Of a stretch of DNA of 64,000 nucleotides, positions 25,145 to 33,410 are shown one piece after another; position 1 is the first letter of the stretch; each line of letters opens with the position of its first letter. Source of the DNA: an uncultured Lachnospiraceae bacterium. GTDB lineage: Bacteria; Bacillota; Clostridia; Lachnospirales; Lachnospiraceae. Below the pieces are notes generated by a model. The model was not told where the DNA came from, did no database searches, and saw only the letters and a program-made list of their open reading frames with translations. A program made the position numbers and the translations under genes. The DNA lies in contig CAJTXN010000013.1 in the NCBI GenBank assembly GCA_910583605.1, positions 13,308-77,307 of the forward strand, in the 5' to 3' direction.

Positions 25145-25915
25145 ATGGATGAACTGATAAAGTATTATAATAAATTTAATGAAGAAAAACGTCTGAACAG
25201 CAGACATGGCAGGGTGGAATATATTACTTCCATGAAATATATCCATGAATATCTGGAAACCATGGAGAGGCCGAAAATTCTGGATATCGGGGCTGGAACC
25301 GGCAGGTATTCCGTTGCACTGGCAGAGGAAGGCTATGATGTAACGGCAGTGGAATATGTAAAATATAATCTTGGAATATTAAAATCCAAGGGAAGCAGTG
25401 TTAAGGCATATCAGGGAACGGCGCTGAATTTGTCACGGTTTAAGGATAATTCTTTTGATTTAACCCTTTTATTCGGACCGATGTATCATCTTTATACCTT
25501 TGAAGACAAATTAAAAGCATTGAATGAGGCAAAACGGGTAACAAAATCCGGCGGAATTCTTCTGGTGGCATACTGCATGAATGAATATGCGGTTATTATT
25601 CATGGATTCCGGGATAAAAATATAAAGGAAAGTATTAAAAAGCAAAAACTAACGGAAGATTTCCACTGTGTATCAGAAGCAGAGGACTTGTATGATTATG
25701 TCAGAATTGAAGATATCAATCAATTAAATGAGACAGCAGAGGTGAAGCGGTTAAAAATAATATCAGCTGACGGAGCGGCAAACTATATAAGACAGACATT
25801 AAATCAGCTGGATGAGGAGGAGTTTGAATTATTTATAAAATATCATTTATCGGTCTGTGAACGTCGGGAGCTGATGGGGGCAGGGGCGCATACGGTGGAT
25901 ATTCTCCGGATATAA
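25145..25915 (+). CDS. Class I SAM-dependent methyltransferase
   Basis: 256-aa methyltransferase with motif I ILDIGAGTGRYSVAL, the acidic end of strand 2 in VTAVEYV, and motif IV-like FDLTLLFGPMYHL. The C-terminal part (KRLKIISADGAANYIRQ...YHLSVCERRELMGAGAHTVDIL) resembles a clostridial subgroup of small-molecule methyltransferases. The acceptor is unknown. It is a single-gene unit with its own promoter. The region 25916-26140 after it shows no gene. Confidence 0.88.
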   Translation: MDELIKYYNKFNEEKRLNSRHGRVEYITSMKYIHEYLETMERPKILDIGAGTGRYSVALAEEGYDVTAVEYVKYNLGILKSKGSSVKAYQGTALNLSRFKDNSFDLTLLFGPMYHLYTFEDKLKALNEAKRVTKSGGILLVAYCMNEYAVIIHGFRDKNIKESIKKQKLTEDFHCVSEAEDLYDYVRIEDINQLNETAEVKRLKIISADGAANYIRQTLNQLDEEEFELFIKYHLSVCERRELMGAGAHTVDILRI

Positions 25916-26140
25916 GGTTGAAAGAAATATGTTTTAATATTTAATGGAAGTTTTAATTGATATCTGTTTTGATTTAGGCAATAATTTTTTCAGTATGTTA
26001 ATGTGTTTGTTCATACATTAATTTACAACGACTTCTGGATTTTTTCGAGTCTGGCAGTTATTTTTTAGAAAAGGAGCTACGTACTAATTACTTGTGTGAT
26101 AGCCAAATGCATGGGCATAAAAATAGAAGTTGTTTTATTG

Positions 26141-26169
26141 TTGACAAATTTTGTAAAAAAATATATAAT
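26141..26169 (+). promoter_or_regulatory. Perfect consensus promoter of the AT-rich island
   Basis: TTGACA, exactly 17 nt, TATAAT, all consensus. It leaves a leader of about 115 nt before the membrane-protein start at 26292. I see no hairpin or gene in 26170-26290. Confidence 0.88.
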
Positions 26170-26291
26170 ACCGCTTAACAGTTATCTTAAAGTACATACT
26201 TTGAAGGAAATATTTTTTTTAGTTATTTTAAGGTAGAATATGGTGCGGAATTTGTTTTATTATGGTAATTATAATTGAGGAGGAGAATATT

Positions 26292-26762
26292 TTGAAAATA
26301 AGAAAAATTAATGAAATAAGAGGGTATTCTGCTAATTTAAACATTCTTGAAAAGATTATTATATGGACGATTATAGTTTTTTTAACTTTATTTTTTCAAA
26401 CTTTTATTATAGGCAGTGGCAATGGAATTGATAAGTTGAATTTTTGGACATCAGATAATGTAAAGTTTTTAATGTTTTGTACTAATATTATTTTTTATAT
26501 AATTATTTCTCTAGTAGATATTTTGATTTTTTATTTGATAAATGGAATAAATACAAGTAGAAAAATGTTGATGTTTCAAATATTTGTTATTTATGTACAT
26601 TTAGCGATTATGGAATTTGGATCCAGAACAATATGGTATTCCTTTGGTATATGTAATAGTATGATTGATTATGTCATGTTTGTATTTATGTTGTTTAATT
26701 TAATATTTGCAACATATATGTGTGTAAATATTTATAGAAAATGTAAAATATGTAAGAGTTAA
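26292..26762 (+). CDS. AT-rich island gene 1: four-helix membrane protein
   Basis: 156-aa integral membrane protein with about four hydrophobic segments (residues about 20-42, 58-85, 93-115 and 122-148 of the shorter form) and a C-terminus KCKICKS with two cysteines. I do not recognise a family. The start is taken as TTG because it sits 6 nt from a strong GGAGGAG; the earlier ATG has no site. It is first in a co-directional run with 13-, 50- and 5-nt gaps. Codon use is far more A/T-rich than flanking genes, suggesting transfer. Confidence 0.72.
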   Translation: MKIRKINEIRGYSANLNILEKIIIWTIIVFLTLFFQTFIIGSGNGIDKLNFWTSDNVKFLMFCTNIIFYIIISLVDILIFYLINGINTSRKMLMFQIFVIYVHLAIMEFGSRTIWYSFGICNSMIDYVMFVFMLFNLIFATYMCVNIYRKCKICKS

Positions 26763-26775
26763 ATGAGGTTATAAG

Positions 26776-27999
26776 ATGGGAGTATTATTGAAATATAAAA
26801 AGCAAGTCGAATTTGCGTATAAAAATATACCATTATATATTAGTCTTTCTCAAAAACAAAGAATTGATATTGATGAATTAATTAAAAATGATGATTGGGA
26901 GGCTATACCACTAATAGATAAGGACTTATATGTTGAAAGTAAAATTCCTTATATCCCATTTAACAGAGTAATGGATTTAGACAATGAAAAGTTAATTCAT
27001 GATAGGACATCTGGCTCAACAGGGAAATATTTAGATATATATTGGGATAAAGCAGACTATAATTATTCCATGTTACCATTATGGTTCTATCGCTATAAGT
27101 ATTATGGAATTATGCCAAATGATAAGTTGTGTTATTTTTATACAGCAAGAGATGTAGGCGAAATTGAAAATAAATATTATGAAAGTAAAACAGAATGTGG
27201 ATTTAGTAAGTATAATTTAAATGATGACTGGTTATTTCAGATATATAATAAAATGCAGAGCTTTCAGCCTAAATGGTTAATACTTCAACCAAGTGTTGCA
27301 GCAATTTTTATGGATTTTTTAAATAAAAATCAATTAGAAAAAATTGAATCAATTCAGTATGTCGAATTGACAGGTGAGGTATTGACTAAATCTATAAAAG
27401 AACGGGTAAAAAATACATTTGAGTGTAATGTTGCTAATCAATATGGTGCAAATGAGGTTAATTCTATTGCGTACGAATGTCCGTATGGTAATTTGCATAT
27501 TATGAACACAAATGTATATGTTGAAAGTATAAGAGACTGCTATTCAGGGTTGGATTGTTTATATATCACTAGTTTGAGAAATAGTGTTATGCCTTTGATA
27601 CGATATAAAATTGGTGATTTTGGGAAAATTGTACGAAATTCAAAATGTGAATGTGGCAATAAAAACCATATATTACTTTTAGACAATGCTCGAACAAGTG
27701 ATACAATTAATACAGACGATGGAAGTGTAGTGAGTGCGAGTATTTTTGTAAGTATTTTTGATAAGATAAATTTAATTTTGGATTTAGTAGTAAAACAATT
27801 TATAGTAAAACAGATTGAAATCAATAGATTTATTGTATATTTAGTTTTAGATGATATTACTTTTATTGATATAATAAAAGATATGTTTGAGAAATACATA
27901 CAAAACACTGTTCTTAGAAATGCATTGTTTGAATTCGAAATAAAAGAGAGATTAATGCCGGATGAATTTTGTGGGAAATTATCGTATTTTGTTAAGTAG
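26776..27999 (+). CDS. AT-rich island gene 2: PaaK/CapK-like adenylate-forming enzyme
   Basis: 407-aa member of the ANL superfamily, of the phenylacetate-CoA ligase/coenzyme F390 synthetase-like branch. The P-loop is DRTSGSTGKYLDIYW, the A5-like motif QYGANEVNSIAYECP, and the A7/A8-like region MPLIRYKIGDFGKI; a CECGNKN segment suggests a metal-binding turn seen in PaaK-like proteins. The C-terminal lid domain is short. It would activate a carboxylate with ATP, either for CoA thioester or amide/ester formation. It has no carrier protein or thioesterase neighbour, so the substrate is unknown. GAGG precedes the ATG. Confidence 0.82.
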   Translation: MGVLLKYKKQVEFAYKNIPLYISLSQKQRIDIDELIKNDDWEAIPLIDKDLYVESKIPYIPFNRVMDLDNEKLIHDRTSGSTGKYLDIYWDKADYNYSMLPLWFYRYKYYGIMPNDKLCYFYTARDVGEIENKYYESKTECGFSKYNLNDDWLFQIYNKMQSFQPKWLILQPSVAAIFMDFLNKNQLEKIESIQYVELTGEVLTKSIKERVKNTFECNVANQYGANEVNSIAYECPYGNLHIMNTNVYVESIRDCYSGLDCLYITSLRNSVMPLIRYKIGDFGKIVRNSKCECGNKNHILLLDNARTSDTINTDDGSVVSASIFVSIFDKINLILDLVVKQFIVKQIEINRFIVYLVLDDITFIDIIKDMFEKYIQNTVLRNALFEFEIKERLMPDEFCGKLSYFVK

Positions 28000-28049
28000 T
28001 TTATTATTTTATATATTAAGAACAACAAGAAGAGAAAGAGGATAAGGAA

Positions 28050-29057
28050 ATGAGAATAAAAAAAATCATGTGTGCCATATGTATTGTCATTTTAACACAA
28101 TACAGCATTGATAGTGTTTCAACTTTTGCAAGTGAAAGTTTAGAAAATGAATCTAAGAAATCAGTGTTTTTTGAAGATGGAGATATGAATGAAAAGGTTG
28201 CTGAATTTATTGAGGAGAATTATAAAGACGGGGGAGAAGTAATTGATAATTTTGAAGAATCGGAATTATATCATTGTCTACAAAACGGAGAGAGTAATGA
28301 GTTAGAAGAACTTGATGTAGAATCGATTTCTGAAATAAAAGAGATAGTATGTTACATTGAAGTAAAAGCTAACGTATGTGAAAAAGATAGATATAATATT
28401 TATAATGAAGAAGATTTTAAAGAATATATTGAAGAAAATGATATTGATATTCAAGAAGATAATTTGAATATTGAGAATTGTTCATGGACAGGTGGTAAGA
28501 AGTATTACAAAGATTCATCAGATGGATATATGAAATTGATTTTTTCATCTGTTCGAAATAGTGATTATAATCAATATTCCATGTTTCTCAATTTTACATG
28601 GTTAAAACAACCACGAAATACCAATTTTGACAATTATTTATGCTTTGGACATGATAGTAATATGACGGTTGATAATGATTCAATTCGTTTTCATTTTTAT
28701 CATTATAAGAAGGTTTTATCAGGAACAACATCTAGTACTACAATTGATTACGATATCAATGATACTAAAAATGTTAGTGTTACACCAAATGGAATAAAAG
28801 TGAAATTTGATATTGGATCCAGTGCCGGAATTTATGAGTTGGATGAGAGGAGACAAGGCTTTTTAACATTTAAGGCAAGTTTTGTTAGTAATGCTGTTCA
28901 AAGTTCTCAATTATATTTTTCCTATTATCAACCATACTTTTCAATAAGTGCAATTTGGTCATCTGTAATTTCTGTAAGTAGTGGTGGCAAAATAACGATT
29001 GCAGCTTTAACAACTGGTGCGGAATATGCATTTTCTAATGAATTTAGGCGGAAATAG
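28050..29057 (+). CDS. AT-rich island gene 3: secreted protein of unknown function
   Basis: 335-aa protein with a Sec signal peptide (MRIKKIMCAICIVIL..., likely cleavage after TFA at about residue 27). Residues about 30-150 are strongly acidic, with five cysteines across the mature chain. Residues about 150-330 are beta-rich and aromatic with many Tyr/Ser/Asn (YSMFLNFTWLKQP, FHFYHYKK), like an extracellular binding or structural domain. The C-terminus is not hydrophobic and has no sorting signal. The adjacent membrane-anchored protease may process it. No family recognised. Confidence 0.72.
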   Translation: MRIKKIMCAICIVILTQYSIDSVSTFASESLENESKKSVFFEDGDMNEKVAEFIEENYKDGGEVIDNFEESELYHCLQNGESNELEELDVESISEIKEIVCYIEVKANVCEKDRYNIYNEEDFKEYIEENDIDIQEDNLNIENCSWTGGKKYYKDSSDGYMKLIFSSVRNSDYNQYSMFLNFTWLKQPRNTNFDNYLCFGHDSNMTVDNDSIRFHFYHYKKVLSGTTSSTTIDYDINDTKNVSVTPNGIKVKFDIGSSAGIYELDERRQGFLTFKASFVSNAVQSSQLYFSYYQPYFSISAIWSSVISVSSGGKITIAALTTGAEYAFSNEFRRK

Positions 29058-29062
29058 ATATT

Positions 29063-29809
29063 ATGAGAAAAAAAGGGTTGATAATTTTCTTAATAATAAT
29101 AAATTTGTTTTTTATAATGTATATATATTTTTTTGAGGAGAGATATATCATTAAATTTGAAACAACTGATAAAAATCAATCAGCAATAGAATATAACAAT
29201 TGGAATTCAATAGTTTTGGATTTAAAAAAATCTGTAGTATCAATAGAATGTAGCAAGAAAACTTTGTCGGATAATGAAACGATAGAAATTAAATCTATTG
29301 GAACAGGTGTGGCAATTTATTCAATTGGAGATAAAATATATATTGTAACAAATTATCATGTAATAAAAGGAATGGATGATATATACATATATGATAATAA
29401 TGAACAGCTTGTGAAAGTAAAAAAAATCATTGAAAATAAAAAAGATGATATTGCAATTCTTGAGATTTCTAAAAAACAAAACATGAATTTGAAAATAGGA
29501 TTATTAGGGAATTCAGACGAGGTTTTGTTAGGAGAAAATGTTGGAGTTTTGGGGAATTTATTAGGAAATGGTTTGGCATTGAGTGTTGGAGTAATAAGTG
29601 GTTGGAGTGACGCAAATTTTGAAAAAGGATATTTTATTCAAACAGATGCTGCCATTTATGAAGGTTGCAGCGGAGGAGCATTATTTAATTCTGCAGGCGA
29701 AGTTATAGGAATAGTGAAAGGTAAAATATCAGATGCAGATAATGTTAGTATGGGAATTGTGATACCTATTAATGATATAATATCATTTGTAATACAGAGT
29801 TTGGATTAG
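29063..29809 (+). CDS. AT-rich island gene 4: membrane-anchored trypsin-like (HtrA-type) serine protease
   Basis: 248-aa S1C-type protease with an N-terminal membrane anchor (residues about 5-26). The triad is visible: His in VTNYHVIKG, Asp in KKDDIAILEI and Ser in YEGCSGGALFN. There is no PDZ domain, and the chain ends right after the protease fold (GIVIPINDIISFVI). The active domain faces outside the cell. The gene starts 5 nt after the secreted-protein stop, so the two are almost certainly co-translated, and it may mature, degrade or sense that protein. Confidence 0.85.
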   Translation: MRKKGLIIFLIIINLFFIMYIYFFEERYIIKFETTDKNQSAIEYNNWNSIVLDLKKSVVSIECSKKTLSDNETIEIKSIGTGVAIYSIGDKIYIVTNYHVIKGMDDIYIYDNNEQLVKVKKIIENKKDDIAILEISKKQNMNLKIGLLGNSDEVLLGENVGVLGNLLGNGLALSVGVISGWSDANFEKGYFIQTDAAIYEGCSGGALFNSAGEVIGIVKGKISDADNVSMGIVIPINDIISFVIQSLD

Positions 29810-29888
29810 CTGTAATAGTATATCATGAGTTCATTGGCAATACTGTCTCAATAGATAAATTGAAAATCTTAGTATTTTATACAGATGA

Positions 29889-29961
29889 AATAAAAACAAC
29901 GCTTTATCATTGCTAGTTTCATTAAGACTATGCTATAATATGATACAGTGTTGTTTTTATT
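29889..29961. repeat. AT-rich inverted repeat at the island's right edge
   Basis: Perfect 12-nt arms AATAAAAACAAC/GTTGTTTTTATT plus inner ATCAT/ATGAT. It could end transcription of the protease gene, and it encloses the -10 element of the next promoter. Confidence 0.6.
29910..29939 (+). promoter_or_regulatory. Probable promoter of the TIR gene
   Basis: TTGCTA, 18-nt spacer, TATAAT inside the inverted repeat. A second TATAAT lies at 30011-30016 but is too close to the start to serve. Confidence 0.5.
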
Positions 29962-30030
29962 TATGTGGGGTTGTCATCATAATATTCTAAGGATAAAACA
30001 AAATTTTTAATATAATACAAGGAGAAGTTA

Positions 30031-31461
30031 ATGGAAAAATACAATTTTATCTCCCATTCTTCCAAGGATGGAGCAATTGCCGCACAATTATGCAAATATC
30101 TGGAGAATCACGGAAAGACCTGTTTTATTGCTCCGAGAAATATCCGGTCCGGCAGGGATTATGCGGAAGAAATAATCGATGGCATTGACAATTCCCAGAC
30201 AATGGTTTTACTGCTGTCAAATCATTCGAACCAGTCAGCACATGTATTGCGGGAAGTGGAACGTGCCGTAAGCAAATCGATTCCGATTATTACATATAAG
30301 ATTGAAGATGTCGAACTTTCAAAATCATTAGAATATTTTCTTATGACAAATCAATGGATGGATGCCGAAAAGAGCAGAGTTTTTTCAAATGTACTGGACT
30401 GTATTAATGATATAGAGGGATTGAAAAACAGCAGGACTGACGGGCAGGAATCCGGTTCGGAACCGGCGGAAAGTGAAAAACAAAACAAATCGGAACCGGG
30501 CAGAACGAAGTCAAAGCTTCCTGTTGCAGCAGCAGGTATACTGGCTGCCGCCTGTCTGATAGGAGCAGCACTGTTCTTTTGGAAAGGAAATGATTCCGCA
30601 AAGGATAAGACAACAGGAACTGCGGCGATAGAAAATAATACGGATGAAGCGGAAAATACGAAGAAGGAAATCAAAGTCGGAGATACTTTGAGTTTTGGAA
30701 CATATAATGATGAACCAATTGAATGGAGAGTATTAAAATTATCGGAGGATAAAAAAGAAGCGGTTTTGATTACAAAATATATAATTTCTATGAAAGCCTA
30801 TGATGCGGCAGAAAGCGGAAAATATAATCATGATGGTTCAGAATTATATTGGGCGAAGGATTCAGAGGCTGATACTAATATGGAATTACAGGCAAAGGTA
30901 CGGGGAAATAGTGATTGGAGTACTTCGAATATTCGAACCTGGTTGAATTCTCAAAATGAGGTAGTGAAATATGCAGATCAGGCGCCGATTGCAAATGCAA
31001 TGTCGGAAATGAAGAATGAATACAGCCTTGAACCGGGATTTCTCTATGGTTTTAGTGAGGAGGAGCGTGAAGCGATTCAAGAGGTTCAGAATGTAACAAA
31101 AGGAAATGAATTATCCAAAGATAAAATGATAAAGACAACAGATAGGGTATATCTATTATCGGCGGAAGAATTAAAATGGTTTGAAGAAGCAGAAATGAGT
31201 ATGCTGACAGAACCTACGAAAGCTGCTATTGAAGGGGATAAAACAAAATGGTATGAAAATTTATATGTGTTCCAATCTAAAGGAAATACAAATTATTGCT
31301 GGTGGCTGAGGGAACCTGTAGAGGGATATTCCAGCAGATGTTATTTAGTAGGAAACGGATTTTTGGAAGATAATCTTTGGTCAGATAGAAATGTTGGACT
31401 GGAGGGATATGGAATCCGCCCGGCAGTTACGGTTAATCTGGAGAAGATAAATATTCAATAG
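30031..31461 (+). CDS. TIR - transmembrane - DUF6273 protein
   Basis: 476-aa protein in three parts. Residues 1-118 form a TIR domain (YNFISHSSKDGAIAAQLC, CFIAPRNIRSGRDYAEEI, LLLSNHSNQSAHVLREVERAV; the Glu in the last motif is the usual NADase position). Residues about 118-165 are a polar linker, and 168-187 a transmembrane helix. Residues about 210-476 form a DUF6273-type domain (GDTLSFGTYNDEPIEWRVL, NIRTWLNS, CWWLREP, YGIRPAVTVNL). The order implies a cytoplasmic TIR domain and an extracellular sensor-like domain. The start follows CAAGGAGAAG. Confidence 0.88.
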   Translation: MEKYNFISHSSKDGAIAAQLCKYLENHGKTCFIAPRNIRSGRDYAEEIIDGIDNSQTMVLLLSNHSNQSAHVLREVERAVSKSIPIITYKIEDVELSKSLEYFLMTNQWMDAEKSRVFSNVLDCINDIEGLKNSRTDGQESGSEPAESEKQNKSEPGRTKSKLPVAAAGILAAACLIGAALFFWKGNDSAKDKTTGTAAIENNTDEAENTKKEIKVGDTLSFGTYNDEPIEWRVLKLSEDKKEAVLITKYIISMKAYDAAESGKYNHDGSELYWAKDSEADTNMELQAKVRGNSDWSTSNIRTWLNSQNEVVKYADQAPIANAMSEMKNEYSLEPGFLYGFSEEEREAIQEVQNVTKGNELSKDKMIKTTDRVYLLSAEELKWFEEAEMSMLTEPTKAAIEGDKTKWYENLYVFQSKGNTNYCWWLREPVEGYSSRCYLVGNGFLEDNLWSDRNVGLEGYGIRPAVTVNLEKINIQ

Positions 31462-31500
31462 AGAAACATAGGAAGCTGGAAGAAAGGATAATGATAAGTT

Positions 31501-32994
31501 ATGAAATTAAGCGATTTAGATAAATATGAAGACATTGTCATCCAAATGCATGATAATCCGGATGCGGATGCAGTGGGTTCCGGCTATTCTTTGTTAAAAT
31601 ATTTTGAATCCAAAGGAAAGCGGGCGCGCCTGATATATGGTGGAAAGTTTCGGATTACGAAAAGCAACATTGTATTGCTGCTGGAAGAACTAAAGATTCC
31701 GGTGGAATATGTAACAGAATTAGAGAAACCGGAACTGCTGATTACGGTAGATTGCCAGTATGGAGAGGGAAATGTACAGAGATTTGAAGCGGAACACATT
31801 GCTATGATCGACCATCACAACACCGGCAGGATTTCGGATGAGATGGCAGAAATCCGAAGCCATATTGTAAGTTGTTCCACAATCTGCTATGATATGCTGA
31901 AAAAAGAAGGATTTCCGGTGAATGCGGATTTGTCGGTGGCAACGGCGCTGTACTATGGATTATTTATGGACAGCAATGGTTTTTCGGAAATCCGTCACCC
32001 GCTGGAGCGGGATATGATAGATTTTCTCAGGGTGGACAAAGGTTTGATTAAGAAACTGGTTCATTCAAATTTTACGATTCAGGAACTGGAGACGGCAGGC
32101 ATTGCATTGCTTCGGTACAGTTATGATGAAAACAAACATGTTTCCATTATAAAATCGAAACCCTGCGACCCAAATATTCTTGGACTGATCGGGGATTTGG
32201 TACTGCAGGTGGACAGCATTGATGTCTGTGTGATTTATAATGAATGTCCGGGAGGATATAAACTTTCGGTACGCAGTTGTGTAGTTGAGGTAGCGGCCAA
32301 CGATTTTGCGGCATACATCACTGAGGAAATCGGCAATGGCGGCGGACATAATGATAAGGCGGGTGGGTATATCAGTAAGCAGGATTTTATTGGAAAGTAC
32401 GGAGAACTTGGAATTGAAACCTATTTCTTTGAACGGGTAAATAAATATTATGACAGTTTTGATGTCATATATGCAAAAGACGGAATTGCGGATAGAAGCG
32501 GATTTTCATTATTTCAGAAGAAACCGCTTTCTTACGGGTATGTGAAGACTGTGGATTTATTCCCGTGCGGAACGGAATGCAAGGTCAGAACTTATGAAGG
32601 AGATGTATTTTTTTCGGTATCAGAAGATATTTATTTGATGATCGGATATTATGGTGAAGTTTATCCCATTGAAAAAGAAAAGTTTGAAATGAAATACCAT
32701 AGCAGGGAAACGGCATTTTACAGAGAATTTGAATATGCTCCTTCGGTGAGAAATCTGCACAATGATGAAAATTATGAACTCCTCCCCTATGCGAGACAGT
32801 GTTTCTGCAGAAGTCAGGCCCGGATATATGCCAAACCATTGGAGAAGGCAACGAAAATATTTACAAAATGGGATTATGAAAAATATATGATGGGCTGTGT
32901 GGGAGATTATATCTGCTATATGCAGGAAGATGAAAATGATATCTATATCATTAAACAAGAGGTATTTGACGAAACGTATACGCCGGTTTCATAA
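31501..32994 (+). CDS. DHH-family phosphoesterase with a long C-terminal extension
   Basis: 497-aa protein. Residues 1-300 form a DHH/DHHA1 phosphoesterase: MHDNPDADAVGSGYS, LLITVDCQYG, the DHH motif IDHHNTG, and the DHHA1 glycine loop GNGGGHNDKAGGY. This core resembles NrnA/GdpP-type enzymes that hydrolyse short oligonucleotides or cyclic dinucleotides with Mn2+. Residues about 310-497 are an extension I do not recognise. There are no transmembrane segments. It starts 39 nt after the TIR gene on the same strand, possibly in one transcript. Confidence 0.88.
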   Translation: MKLSDLDKYEDIVIQMHDNPDADAVGSGYSLLKYFESKGKRARLIYGGKFRITKSNIVLLLEELKIPVEYVTELEKPELLITVDCQYGEGNVQRFEAEHIAMIDHHNTGRISDEMAEIRSHIVSCSTICYDMLKKEGFPVNADLSVATALYYGLFMDSNGFSEIRHPLERDMIDFLRVDKGLIKKLVHSNFTIQELETAGIALLRYSYDENKHVSIIKSKPCDPNILGLIGDLVLQVDSIDVCVIYNECPGGYKLSVRSCVVEVAANDFAAYITEEIGNGGGHNDKAGGYISKQDFIGKYGELGIETYFFERVNKYYDSFDVIYAKDGIADRSGFSLFQKKPLSYGYVKTVDLFPCGTECKVRTYEGDVFFSVSEDIYLMIGYYGEVYPIEKEKFEMKYHSRETAFYREFEYAPSVRNLHNDENYELLPYARQCFCRSQARIYAKPLEKATKIFTKWDYEKYMMGCVGDYICYMQEDENDIYIIKQEVFDETYTPVS

Positions 32995-33044
32995 AGACGG
33001 CAGACAAAATAATGCTTTTCTTTTCGGAATTTTTAATGTATAAT

Positions 33045-33386
33045 GTCAGATATCTGAATACAAAGAATGTGATGAAGGGAATAAGTAGTATTGGTTTATG
33101 TCTTTCAGAGAGCAGCCGGACGGTGAAAGGCTGCAGACAGACGGATATGAATACCTCCTGGAGCAGCCGGCTGAACAGGAAAACAAAACGGCACCCGATT
33201 TGACGACCGTATTATTTTCCACAGTAGGAGCGGACGGGAACGCCCGATACAGCGTATGGGTGCAGGAATCTGTTTGACCCGCACTCCCAGAGGAAAGTTT
33301 CGTGAGGAACTTTTAATCAGAGGTGGTACCGCAATCTTTGCCCTCTGTACCGGAATGAGTATCCGGTACAGAGGGATTATTTTTTA
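33045..33386 (+). promoter_or_regulatory. T-box riboswitch, tyrosine specifier
   Basis: TATAAT at 33039-33044 precedes a leader with the stem I AGAGAGCAGC region, GAA-TAC-CTCCTGGAG with the specifier TAC at 33152-33154, the T-box core AGGTGGTACCGC at 33321-33332, and a terminator stem 33341-33353/33363-33375 followed by a U-run. It controls tyrS: uncharged tRNA-Tyr should prevent termination. Confidence 0.94.
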
Positions 33387-33410
33387 TAGAAAGAAATGGA
33401 GGAAAATACA

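Noticed and set aside
26041..26190. Possible short gene after AAAAGGAGC at about 26070
   Set aside because: The site is followed by a stop-rich stretch and only a 24-codon frame with no recognisable content.
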